A DNA stretch of 47,132 nt from an uncultured Lachnospiraceae bacterium (GTDB lineage: Bacteria > Bacillota > Clostridia > Lachnospirales > Lachnospiraceae): the NCBI GenBank assembly GCA_947086895.1, contig CAMUAR010000028.1, forward strand, positions 1-47,132, written 5' to 3'. The notes beneath the pieces were generated by a model. It worked only from the letters and a program-made list of their open reading frames with translations. It did not search any database and was not told where the DNA came from. Shown here piece after piece: positions 33,690 through 41,742 of the stretch. How positions within the stretch are numbered: the first letter of the stretch is position 1; every line of letters starts with the position of its first letter. The position numbers and the translations under genes are program-made.

Positions 33690-33782
33690 ATTATAGTTGT
33701 GATAAATTTATCGCCCTTATTGTATGACGTCTTCGTAATCCTGTCTATATCGTTTCTGGAATATTCCAAAAACGACATAGAC
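33690..33782 (-). promoter_or_regulatory. Control region of the secreted-protein/ABC operon with 40-bp palindrome
   Basis: On the minus strand a TATAAT (33695-33690) has no good -35, so an activator may be needed. A nearly perfect 40-bp palindrome lies 47 bases upstream of it, at 33743-33782: GTCTATATCGTTT on one arm, AAACGACATAGAC on the other, centre GGAATATTCC. The first 37 bases match the box upstream of the lipoprotein gene at 31 of 37 positions, and the TATAAT region is also shared. Confidence 0.65.
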
Positions 33783-33960
33783 AAATTCCATTTTATAACA
33801 TACAATTACTGTTGTAACCTGATAGCTGACAAATGTTGGATATTATAAAGCTTTCATTACTTATATTTATGTATAGTTCAATGAAATCTGCAATTACAAA
33901 ATAGCAAAGAAATTGAGAGCATATTTTTTAATTTATCCACTAAGACAGCTGCATGCAATT

Positions 33961-34019
33961 TAGAAGCGTGTCATTTTCACAACTGATTTAACATATTTCT
34001 GTTTTGATTCACGCTTCTA
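33961..34019 (+). promoter_or_regulatory. Inverted repeat in front of the peptide gene
   Basis: TAGAAGCGTG (33961-33970) and CACGCTTCTA (34010-34019) are perfect complements with 39 bases between them, ending 12 bases before the AGAAGGAGG of the peptide gene. They could form a leader hairpin or two operator half-sites. Confidence 0.45.
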
Positions 34020-34044
34020 CATACCAAAAACAGAAGGAGGCTTT

Positions 34045-34212
34045 ATGAAACATCTTAAAAAAGTAACGCTTGCACTGATTTTTTTCATCTTCTTGGATAT
34101 CACGGCTTCTGTGATTCCTCCAAATCTGCCGGATGCTCAGACTTGCGATTTTGGTCCGACAACGGAGAATAAAGGATTGTTTGGGAATGAAAACGATAAC
34201 CCACGTCATTAA
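34045..34212 (+). CDS. 55-residue pre-pro-peptide, candidate signalling peptide
   Basis: A small gene on the plus strand with an excellent ribosome site (AGAAGGAGG, four bases before the ATG). The product starts MKHLKKVTLALIFFIFLD, a basic and then hydrophobic export signal, and continues ITASVIPPNLPDAQ and CDFGPTTENKGLFGNEN with a polar end DNPRH. It overlaps, tail to tail, the last 113 bases of the 657-residue HTH regulator on the minus strand. A short exported peptide beside a TPR-type HTH regulator is the usual genetic arrangement of RRNPP peptide-pheromone systems. The active fragment would come from the C-terminal part. Alternatives are a small lipoprotein-like or antimicrobial peptide, or a chance frame; the ribosome site and signal argue against chance. 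Confidence 0.7.
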   Translation: MKHLKKVTLALIFFIFLDITASVIPPNLPDAQTCDFGPTTENKGLFGNENDNPRH

Positions 34213-36073
34213 TTTCTCCATTAAATACTGATTTATAGTACTTTTTTATTACTTGTGCTGGTTTAAACTGTTTTACCAAACAGCATAGCCAATATGCATT
34301 TCGCAAATGTTCTTTGCTTAGTAATTGTTTTTCTGGGGAATCCATTTTTTGATATACACAGGCAAGATTGGCAAGTATCTTTCCGATAATATCCCCTTGC
34401 CCGCACTGTATCGCCAGATGGATTCCCCGAATATCCATCTCTTCTGCTAATTCTAATTGCCCTGCATCTTCCAACATTTCTCCATAGTTTTTATAAAGAA
34501 TCAACATTGAATTGGTATGATATTCTTCTTTAACTTTGCTTTTCTGAAATACTTGTAATAAATGTTCATATAATTTTAATCCTTTATCAAAATCTTTTTT
34601 CTTATGCATAAATCCAATTATATTATCAAAGATCACAAATTCATGCCGCGATGGCACGCGCAGTTTTCCTTCCCGATAATCCGACATTGTGTACCGCAAT
34701 ATCTCTTCTAATTGGCGGATTCCTTCCTCTGGTTCAATCTCCCCGCGATGTTTCTTTTCTTCCAACCTGCAAGTTTCAATATACTGCTTGTTGATCGGTA
34801 TTGTCATATCCAGCGATGCTTCCAATTGATTTAACAGCTCTGCTTCCTTTTTCCATTCCTGATTAAAACTAGCTTGGTTTCTCTGATGTGCCAATTCATA
34901 TAAATCATAATTATTTGACATTACCCGACTGCCGTAATAATGCTTGTCTACTCCAAGTTCTTTTGTAATCGCTATAAAATTAGCTGGAAATGGTCGCTGC
35001 TTTGCGCATTCAATCCGTGAAATTGTCGTTTGAGTACAGCTTTTTATTTTATCTTGGGGAACTCCGCAATTTTTCCGAATATCGCGCAAGATCTCAAAAT
35101 CCAAAGAAACATCGTCCTCATGGCATAGAAACTGCAGCAAGGCAAGGTTGTTCAGCGAAAGCACCCAGCTGCCATAGCAGGTAAGCACTTCTTTTAAGCT
35201 GTTTAACTCGCAGCATACCGCATGTCTTTCCTCCCATTGTCCCAATAAAAAATCTCTGCTTTCTATCACAAGTTCTAACAATTTCGCCAACAAAGGAAGC
35301 GCGCCGCTTTTTGCAGCACATTCCAATCCTCTGACTGCGTATTCTTCAACCTTATCCCATTTGCTCTGCTGCTTCCAGTACGCTGCTAACAGCCACATAC
35401 ACTGCGGAAAATACTTTGCTTTTTCTTCCTCACAATAATACTGTTCAAGATAATCTGCTGTCTGATTCAACATCCGCACTGCATTATGTTGATCTTTTGG
35501 AATATACGCCAGCGTTTCATCTTCTTTTATATCTTTGTCTTCAAGTATAAAAAATGCGATTAGAATCATTAAATGCAATTCCTGACCACATAAACTATAT
35601 TGTGCAAAATCAAGAGTTCTCCACTGTGGAAATGTAATTTCCAACGCTGTTTCCAGCTCGTTTCGACACTTTATAATATCTTTATGTACTCTGTACTCAT
35701 TCAGCGCATGATAAATTCCAAAAAACTGCGCATGAATCGGTTTGTCTGCTATTTCCCATTGACGATATTCCTGAAGCAGCGCTTTATCTCTCGGATAATC
35801 TTCAGAATAAAAATGCCTTTTTAAAGTTTCTCGAATATCAAACATCGTATATTCTTTTAATGACATAATCGCTTCCAACGTATCAGAACATCTTCCAAGT
35901 CTCTGCAGTGATACATCCGTCAATAACTTGTCAGGAATACACGACCCATTTTCTAATTTTGATGTTCTGCTCTGAGAATAAACTCCTTCAAATATCTGCT
36001 CTTGTGAGATATTTTTTCTTGCTCGTTCCTGATATAAAATTTCCCCAATATTTGTCGCATTTTCCAACGGCAT
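34100..36073 (-). CDS. Large HTH regulator with two XRE-like DNA-binding regions (RRNPP-like)
   Basis: A 657-residue cytoplasmic protein. An N-terminal XRE helix-turn-helix (about 8-60, ARKNISQEQIFEGVYSQSR) is followed by a long all-helical region with TPR-like spacing. A second HTH-like segment lies in the middle (about 324-376, RDIRKNCGVPQDKIKSCTQT, then TISRIECAK), followed by more TPR-like helices (for example KNYGEMLEDAGQLELAEEMD). It reads like two Rgg/PlcR-type halves in one chain, twice the usual length. RRNPP regulators bind imported peptides in their TPR domain. The ATG at 36073 has a weak ribosome site (AAAGGG); an ATT ten codons upstream, six bases after GGAGG, is an alternative start. 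It overlaps the peptide gene at its 3' end. Confidence 0.8.
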   Translation of the reverse strand: MPLENATNIGEILYQERARKNISQEQIFEGVYSQSRTSKLENGSCIPDKLLTDVSLQRLGRCSDTLEAIMSLKEYTMFDIRETLKRHFYSEDYPRDKALLQEYRQWEIADKPIHAQFFGIYHALNEYRVHKDIIKCRNELETALEITFPQWRTLDFAQYSLCGQELHLMILIAFFILEDKDIKEDETLAYIPKDQHNAVRMLNQTADYLEQYYCEEEKAKYFPQCMWLLAAYWKQQSKWDKVEEYAVRGLECAAKSGALPLLAKLLELVIESRDFLLGQWEERHAVCCELNSLKEVLTCYGSWVLSLNNLALLQFLCHEDDVSLDFEILRDIRKNCGVPQDKIKSCTQTTISRIECAKQRPFPANFIAITKELGVDKHYYGSRVMSNNYDLYELAHQRNQASFNQEWKKEAELLNQLEASLDMTIPINKQYIETCRLEEKKHRGEIEPEEGIRQLEEILRYTMSDYREGKLRVPSRHEFVIFDNIIGFMHKKKDFDKGLKLYEHLLQVFQKSKVKEEYHTNSMLILYKNYGEMLEDAGQLELAEEMDIRGIHLAIQCGQGDIIGKILANLACVYQKMDSPEKQLLSKEHLRNAYWLCCLVKQFKPAQVIKKYYKSVFNGEINDVGYRFHSQTILYSPLSDQNRKSEHPADLEESQKP

Positions 36074-36226
36074 CCCACTACACGCCCTTTCTGCTTTCTT
36101 AATTGTATTCCTCCGTCTAATCTTTTTTTCCCTTTATTGTTAAAGGGGCTTACGTCAAAAAATATCTGCTTATCCACTCTTATCTTGTATTTTTTCACAA
36201 ATAAAATAATATCTCTTTTCAAACAA

Positions 36227-36255
36227 ATTATATCATTTTCGACATAATTCATCAA
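36227..36255 (-). promoter_or_regulatory. Promoter of the HTH regulator with built-in operator-like motif
   Basis: On the minus strand TTGATG (36255-36250), a 17-base spacer and TATAAT (36232-36227). TATATC-N6-GACATA at 36229-36246 overlaps the -10 and the spacer and repeats the outer parts of the boxes at 33743 and 37651. This position suits autorepression. The leader is about 150 bases. Confidence 0.5.
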
Positions 36256-36341
36256 GTATAATTTTACTTTCTTCTTTATTTTAAAAATTCTTTATAAAAC
36301 ACAGAATAACTACAAATGGCAGTTCTATTTTACAAAGCCGA

Positions 36342-36365
36342 TTTTTCTGCTTTCAAGCAGAAAAA
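36342..36365 (-). terminator. Terminator of the lipoprotein gene
   Basis: TTTTTCTGCTT and AAGCAGAAAAA are perfect complements around TC, giving a hairpin with T-runs on both strands. On the minus strand it lies about 70 bases past the lipoprotein stop codon. Confidence 0.55.
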
Positions 36366-36367
36366 AA

Positions 36368-36412
36368 GAGCTATTGCTTGTGTAGATGATTGATCTACTT
36401 TTGCAACAGCTC
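36368..36412. other. Hairpin in the 3' region of the lipoprotein gene
   Basis: GAGCTATTGC and GCAACAGCTC pair (one G-T), enclosing an inner GTAGAT/ATCTAC stem. Together with the preceding hairpin it forms a compact double structure between the lipoprotein stop and the regulator promoter. Apart from these and the regulator promoter, 36074-36433 holds nothing that I recognise. Confidence 0.5.
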
Positions 36413-36433
36413 CTTGATGCAGCTTTTGATATT

Positions 36434-37528
36434 TTACTCTCTTTCCCAGACGGAAGGATATTTTTTCATCCATTCTATTTCCATAGCATTTTTCCAGCTT
36501 ATCCCACCATCCTCCGATATCAGATAACTCCAATGCTGCTGTGAAATTCCTCTGATATCAAAACAACAAATAATCGTTTCTTCTCCAATAAAATCGATAT
36601 GTTCCAATTCGCCGCTTGTTAAAACAATATCTTCTGCAGCAAGCAGCCAAGTTTCTCCGCCATCCGCAGTACGATAAATATTATAATGTACGGTTCCCGC
36701 CATTGCTGACACAACAGAGAAGGCAACTCCAAGACCATTTCTGCTGCAAATTGACACCTGCGCTTCTGGAAGTTTCAAGGTCTCTCCATCTGCCATAATC
36801 ACAGTTTGTCTTTCGTTGTAAGACACAAAATAACCTTCTTCTGGCCTCAGTTCACAAAGATCTGCGATAAGTTTTTCGTCAGCAGCAGACCGATAAAGTT
36901 CCACACACCCTTTTCGAAAAGAAAGCTCATACCAATCCCTTATATAAAAACTGCTGTCCTCTGCCTGTGGAAGCAATAAAATTTCCCGCAGACCGTCTGG
37001 ATAAACTTGATAAGCGTTCACTTTCCACAGCTCTTCTGTCTCTATTACAGCATCTTTATTGTCCTCAAAACCGTTTTCTATCTCTACAAGGTGTTTCTCC
37101 CCGATGATTAATTCCAAAAATGCATCGTCTGTATTGATATCATAAATCAAAATTGTTTTTTCCTGTGGTACAGACAGAATCTCTTTTCCATTGATCGACA
37201 GTATATTTTCTTTATCTTTTGCTTTACAGCTAAGCTGTATCTTGCTGCGGCTTTTTTCAAAAGTTCCTTCTACGATAACTCCATCAAACACTTCAACACC
37301 GCTCTGCGCCCAAATCGTCGCAGGTGTGATATTAAGCTGGTCTGTTTCATCATTTTCGGCGATATTGGATGGTTCTGCGAAGTCCTCGATACCTTTGGAT
37401 TCCGAACAAGCTGTCAGGCATAAAAAACAATAAATCCCTGCAATCCTTATAAATTGCGCAACTATGTATTTTTGTTTTTTAAAAAGGTCTTGATTAATTG
37501 TCTTCCATATTTTCATAAAATTTTCCAT
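36434..37528 (-). CDS. Putative lipoprotein with BNR-like repeat segments
   Basis: A 364-residue surface protein. The N-terminus has RIAGIYCFLCLTACSES, with a lipobox LTAC at about residue 41, so it should be lipid-anchored. The mature part is acidic and beta-rich. Two Asp-box-like segments, TADGGETW (about 292) and SEDGGISW (about 346), suggest a beta-propeller of the sialidase/photosystem-stability-factor type, without visible catalytic residues. Two ATG starts (37528 and 37516) are possible, both with weak ribosome sites. A decayed paralogue lies at 25790-26034. Its upstream region resembles that of the secreted-protein/ABC operon, so the two are probably co-regulated. Confidence 0.72.
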   Translation of the reverse strand: MENFMKIWKTINQDLFKKQKYIVAQFIRIAGIYCFLCLTACSESKGIEDFAEPSNIAENDETDQLNITPATIWAQSGVEVFDGVIVEGTFEKSRSKIQLSCKAKDKENILSINGKEILSVPQEKTILIYDINTDDAFLELIIGEKHLVEIENGFEDNKDAVIETEELWKVNAYQVYPDGLREILLLPQAEDSSFYIRDWYELSFRKGCVELYRSAADEKLIADLCELRPEEGYFVSYNERQTVIMADGETLKLPEAQVSICSRNGLGVAFSVVSAMAGTVHYNIYRTADGGETWLLAAEDIVLTSGELEHIDFIGEETIICCFDIRGISQQHWSYLISEDGGISWKNAMEIEWMKKYPSVWERE

Positions 37529-37606
37529 TTCTTCGCTGCTTTTTTTACCCTTTTTTCCTCAAAAGCAATGCTCTATAAAAGTACTGGTGATTCCTTGAGA
37601 TCTCAA

Positions 37607-37687
37607 ACTATAATCTCAATAAATTTATTATATAATGTTTTCAAAAACTTGTCTATATCATTTTAAAAATATTCCCAAAACGACATA
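37607..37687 (-). promoter_or_regulatory. Control region of the lipoprotein gene with the shared box
   Basis: On the minus strand a TATAGT (37612-37607) without a good -35 is preceded, 38 bases further upstream, by the 37-base box at 37651-37687 (GTCTATATCATTTT ... CAAAACGACATA). The box matches 33743-33779 at 31 of 37 positions without gaps. Flanking sequence around the -10 (GAGATCTCAAACTATA) is also similar. The box-to--10 distances, 38 and 47 bases, differ by nearly one helical turn. Confidence 0.6.
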
Positions 37688-37726
37688 AAAATGCCATGCG
37701 CATAATTTCCAATCACACGCATGGCA
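37684..37726 (-). terminator. Terminator of the aspartate kinase operon
   Basis: On the minus strand TGCCATGCG and CGCATGGCA pair around 17 bases and are followed by TTTTTATG. The T-run overlaps the end of the lipoprotein box. The gap from 37727 to 37814 is AT-rich and empty. Confidence 0.7.
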
Positions 37727-37814
37727 GCGGAATCTGTAATTTATTTTTATAGGCTTTTGTTGCTTATATAGATAGCTTCTTTTTTAAATTTTTGATATAA
37801 AAATTTTTTTCATC

Positions 37815-39017
37815 CTAAAAAAACTTATTATGCACTGCATTAACCGCTTTTTCTGTATGCTGCGCGTCGATCAGCACGGTCACACGGATTTCCGAGGTGG
37901 AGATCATTTTGATATTGATGCCTGCATCGTACAGGGCTTCAAACATCTTTGCCGCCACACCTGGGTTTGACATCATACCTGCTCCAACAATAGAAACCTT
38001 CGCCACATTTTCCTCTGTATCCACCTTCTCACAGCGCAGGGAAGTCTCGCGGTGACGTTCAATTGTGGCAACTGCTTCCGCAAGATCGTCCTTTGCCACA
38101 GTAAAGCTGATATCTTTTGTTCCACCGCGGCCAACCGACTGCAAAATAATATCAACATTGATATTGTGTCTTGCAAGATGGTCAAACAACTTAAACGCTA
38201 CGCCCGGCTGATCTTCCAAACCAATCACGGCAATGCGCGCCGTATTTTTATCACTTGCAACCCCGCTGATTAACGTACCTTCCATTTTTACTGCCTCCTT
38301 CACTACTGTTCCTTCGGAAAAATTCAAACTCGAACGCACGACAAGCTGTACATTATATCTTTTTGCCATCTCAACCGAACGGTTGTGCAGCACTCCCGCA
38401 CCCAGAGACGCCAAGTCAAGCATCTCGTCGTAAGTAATTTCATCAAGCTTTCTTGCACCTGGCACATGGCGCGGGTCTGCTGTAAACACGCCGTCCACGT
38501 CGGTATAGATCTCGCACTCGTCCGCGTGCAGCGCTGCCGCTAATGCAACCGCAGTTGTATCGGAACCACCGCGGCCGAGCGTCGTGTAATTATCCATCTT
38601 ATCCACGCCCTGGAATCCGGTAATCAACACAATTTTCCGGCTCTCAAGTTCATTTTTAATGCGCTCTGTGTCAATGCCTGTCAAACGTGCGTTGCCGTAA
38701 GCCGAAGTTGTGTACATTTTCACCTGAAATGCATTGAGTGAAACTGCCGGAACGCCAAGGGAATCCATCGCCATCGCCATCAGCGCAACAGACTGCTGCT
38801 CGCCGATTGTATAGAGCATATCCATCTCGCGCTTTGGCGGATTTGGATTGATGTCCTTTGCCTGAGACACAAGCACATCTGTAAATTTTCCCATTGCCGA
38901 CAACACGACAACAACATCGTTTCCTTTTTTATAATCTTCGATACAACGTCTTGCGACATTGAAAATTCTCTCTTTATCGGCAACCGAAGTACCGCCAAAT
39001 TTTTTTACAATTAACAT
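37815..39017 (-). CDS. lysC: Aspartate kinase
   Basis: A 400-residue enzyme that phosphorylates aspartate, the first step to lysine, threonine and methionine. The kinase domain starts VKKFGGTSVAD, with TTLGRGGSDTTAVALAAAL and TDVDGVFTADPR. Two C-terminal ACT domains follow (about 265-335 and 340-400, with GAGMMSNPGVAAKMFEAL and ISTSEIRVTVLI), the usual site for feedback by lysine or threonine. The ATG at 39017 has GAGGAGG upstream. It is the last gene of the ACT-hom-apgM-kinase operon, which suggests threonine-pathway control. The symbol is given for the family; a species may have other paralogues. Confidence 0.94.
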   Translation of the reverse strand: MLIVKKFGGTSVADKERIFNVARRCIEDYKKGNDVVVVLSAMGKFTDVLVSQAKDINPNPPKREMDMLYTIGEQQSVALMAMAMDSLGVPAVSLNAFQVKMYTTSAYGNARLTGIDTERIKNELESRKIVLITGFQGVDKMDNYTTLGRGGSDTTAVALAAALHADECEIYTDVDGVFTADPRHVPGARKLDEITYDEMLDLASLGAGVLHNRSVEMAKRYNVQLVVRSSLNFSEGTVVKEAVKMEGTLISGVASDKNTARIAVIGLEDQPGVAFKLFDHLARHNINVDIILQSVGRGGTKDISFTVAKDDLAEAVATIERHRETSLRCEKVDTEENVAKVSIVGAGMMSNPGVAAKMFEALYDAGINIKMISTSEIRVTVLIDAQHTEKAVNAVHNKFF

Positions 39018-39096
39018 AGCCGCCTCCTCTTTTTCCCATATAGCAATTTATTCCGCCGCATGAAAATTGTGCGGACGTTTTTTTGCTTTTGCTGCA

Positions 39097-40299
39097 TTAT
39101 GCAAACAGTTGTTCTATTAAACGGTAACCTTCCTGCACGACGTTGCCGGACATTTCTGCTTCTGCTTCATTGTAGCGTCCAATTCTTCTGCGCTCCATTG
39201 TGTTATCGTACAAAGTATACGGCACTGGTCCTGCGGTGTGCGTGCGAAGCCGGACTGGAGTTGGATGATCCGGCAGAACAAGCATCCGGTACGGCTTTTC
39301 TGAAGCATCCATCTCACGCTTTACCACTGCTATTACTTTGGCATCAAGCGACTCAATGGCTTCTATTTTATCTTTTATATTTCCCTGATGCCCCATCTCA
39401 TCCGGCGCTTCCACATGGATATAGGCAAAATCATAATCATCTTCCAACAGTGCTGTCACCGCCGCCATCGCTTTTCCTTCATAATTTGTGTGCAGCGTTC
39501 CGTCTGCGCCCGGCACATTGATATTTTTCATGCCAGTGCCGACGGCAATCCCTTTTAACAGATCAACCGCCGAGATCATAACACCTTTCTTTCCTGTCTT
39601 TTCCTCAAAGGAATCCAGCTTTGGTCTTGTTCCCGCGCCCCAGAACCAAATAGAATTCGCTTTATTCAGACCACGTTTTGCACGTTCTATATTGATCGGA
39701 TGATTGTTTAAAATGTCAAAACTTTTTTTCATCATCTCTTTTAGCGCAGGCTCTTCTGGCAGATATTTCCCAATCTTTCTTCCCAAAATATCATGAGGAG
39801 GTATAAGTTCTGCCACATTCCCATGATCCCAGATCAGAAGATGTCGGTAGCTTGTTCCTGCATAATATTGAAATATTTCACTTCCAAGCTCTTTTTTTAC
39901 AGCATCCAGCAGCACAGCAGCATCTTCTGTCGAGATTTCCCCGGAACTATGATCTATAATTGTCCGCCTGCCATAAGGAATTCCATCTTCCTCTGAGACT
40001 GTTACAATATTGCATCGTATGGCGATATCAGTATCTTTCATATCAACTCCGATACTTAATGCTTCCAGCGGAGAACGTCCAGTATAATAATTTTTTGGAT
40101 TATAGCCAAGCACTGCAAGATTTGCTGTGTCGCTGCCCGGTTTCATCCCTTCTGGAATCATATACGCAAGTCCGATTTGTCCCTTTCCTGCCAGATCATC
40201 CATCACAGGAGTTGCCGCATATTCTAACGGGGTCTTTCCTTCGAGAGACTCGATCGGCTCATCTGCCATCCCATCCCCCAAAACTACAATGTACTTCAT
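39097..40299 (-). CDS. apgM: ApgM-type phosphoglycerate mutase family protein, probable homoserine kinase
   Basis: A 400-residue member of the cofactor-independent phosphoglycerate mutase group of the alkaline phosphatase superfamily. It has VLGDGMADEP with the first metal-binding Asp, SDTANLAVLGYNP with the nucleophile region, HVEAPDEMGHQGN and VLPDHPTP. In bacteria without a ThrB-type kinase, members of this family clustered with homoserine dehydrogenase have been proposed as the homoserine kinase. Here it sits between hom and aspartate kinase, so I infer that role rather than glycolysis. No thrB or thrC gene is seen in the window. Confidence 0.85.
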   Translation of the reverse strand: MKYIVVLGDGMADEPIESLEGKTPLEYAATPVMDDLAGKGQIGLAYMIPEGMKPGSDTANLAVLGYNPKNYYTGRSPLEALSIGVDMKDTDIAIRCNIVTVSEEDGIPYGRRTIIDHSSGEISTEDAAVLLDAVKKELGSEIFQYYAGTSYRHLLIWDHGNVAELIPPHDILGRKIGKYLPEEPALKEMMKKSFDILNNHPINIERAKRGLNKANSIWFWGAGTRPKLDSFEEKTGKKGVMISAVDLLKGIAVGTGMKNINVPGADGTLHTNYEGKAMAAVTALLEDDYDFAYIHVEAPDEMGHQGNIKDKIEAIESLDAKVIAVVKREMDASEKPYRMLVLPDHPTPVRLRTHTAGPVPYTLYDNTMERRRIGRYNEAEAEMSGNVVQEGYRLIEQLFA

Positions 40300-40409
40300 A
40301 CTTTTTATTATTCCTTTCCAGGTATCAATAAAATACTGATTTTAAACGCTTCCCAGCAAAACATTTATCGCAGTAATTATTTTTATATAACATAAAAATA
40401 GTTGTATAT

Positions 40410-41615
40410 TTATGCAAGTTCTGCGCGAATATAATTTAATACAGTCAGCTGCTCTGCCGCCGCATGGAAATCCCCTTCCGCCATTGGCGCAGTCAGAAAT
40501 GCATACTGTCCTTTTACATCCTCTGCTGTAAATTCGCGCTCAACAGAAAACAAGCAGTTTGCTTTCTCTTTTTCATTCTCCGGCACGCGAACAAAAAACT
40601 TATTGACAAGCGTATTCATATCCGCAAGTTTTAACTTTCGGCTGTTCCAGAGTGTCATAACATGTTTTCCCTGATGCTTTACCGCATCCACCACATCGGA
40701 CACCACTGCGCTTGCCGTCGGCAGCTTTCCTGCACCCTTACCGTAGAACATTACATCGCCCAAAAAGTTTCCGCGCACAAGAACCGCGTTAAACACATCG
40801 TTGACCGCGTAGAGCGGATGACTTTTATCAATCATCCTCGGCGCCACCATCGCATACACCTGCCCGTCCACTGCGCGGCTTGTGCCGAACAATTTGATAT
40901 CTGCCCCGGCAGTTAATGCATAAGCGATATCATCTTTTGTAATCTTTGTAATACCTTCGGTATAGATATCTTCATAATCCACCTGCATACCGTAAGCGAG
41001 CGAAGTCAAAATAGCAATCTTGCGCCCGGCGTCATACCCTTCGACATCCGCTTCTGGATTGCGCTCCGCATATCCCTTCGCCTGCGCATCCGCAAGCACT
41101 GTGTCAAAATCCAGTCCTTCCTCCCGCATTTTTGTTAAAATATAATTTGTGGTTCCATTTAAAATTCCGGTAATCTCCTGAATTTCATCCACTGTAAGGC
41201 TCTGGTTTAACGGCCGGATAATCGGAATACCGCCTCCAACACTCGCTTCAAACAGGAAGTTTTCTTTTTTCTGCTTTGCAATCTCAAGCAGTTCTGCGCC
41301 ATGTTTCGCCACCAATTCTTTGTTTGAAGTACATACACTTTTTCCTTTTAATAAAGCTTCTTTTACAAAGGTATACGCAGGCTCAACACCGCCCATCACC
41401 TCAACTACAACTCCGACCTCCGGGTCATCTACTATCTTGGCAAAATCATGTACCAGCACGCTCTCCACCGGATCGCCCGGAAAATCCCTCAGATCAAGCA
41501 CATACTTGACCGTTACTTCCTCCCCCGCGCGGCGTGCAATTCCAGCCGGATTGCTGTTGATTACTTCAAAAACGCCAGAACCAACGGTTCCATATCCCAA
41601 AATCGCTACTTTCAT
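40410..41615 (-). CDS. hom: Homoserine dehydrogenase
   Basis: A 401-residue enzyme that reduces aspartate semialdehyde to homoserine with NAD(P)H. It starts MKVAILGYGTVGSGVFEVI (Rossmann fold). The central catalytic domain has GGGIPIIRPL, LNGTTNYILT and GYAERNPEADVEGYDAGRK with the catalytic Lys region, and a C-terminal ACT-like domain (about 325-401) allows threonine feedback. The ATG at 41615 has GAGGA upstream; an upstream open extension to 41678 is ignored. It is co-transcribed with apgM (110 bases downstream) and the ACT protein (127 bases upstream). Confidence 0.95.
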   Translation of the reverse strand: MKVAILGYGTVGSGVFEVINSNPAGIARRAGEEVTVKYVLDLRDFPGDPVESVLVHDFAKIVDDPEVGVVVEVMGGVEPAYTFVKEALLKGKSVCTSNKELVAKHGAELLEIAKQKKENFLFEASVGGGIPIIRPLNQSLTVDEIQEITGILNGTTNYILTKMREEGLDFDTVLADAQAKGYAERNPEADVEGYDAGRKIAILTSLAYGMQVDYEDIYTEGITKITKDDIAYALTAGADIKLFGTSRAVDGQVYAMVAPRMIDKSHPLYAVNDVFNAVLVRGNFLGDVMFYGKGAGKLPTASAVVSDVVDAVKHQGKHVMTLWNSRKLKLADMNTLVNKFFVRVPENEKEKANCLFSVEREFTAEDVKGQYAFLTAPMAEGDFHAAAEQLTVLNYIRAELA

Positions 41616-41742
41616 AAATATCCTCATTTCTGCGCTGCTTTTGCGCATTTCAAGTTTGTGGATGCAGCGCAGACACAAACTTGTGAGTAAAAGTTTTTTT
41701 CATCTTTCACTCTATATTACTCTGACTTTAACGCAAAATTAC

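Larger units (their letters stand above)
33573..34044. other. Divergent control region between the secreted-protein gene and the peptide gene
   Basis: About 470 bases. Besides the palindrome and -10 element given separately, it holds the inverted repeat at 33961-34019 near the peptide gene. No convincing SigA promoter can be read for the plus-strand peptide gene, so its transcription may depend on activation. No other gene is seen. Confidence 0.4.
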
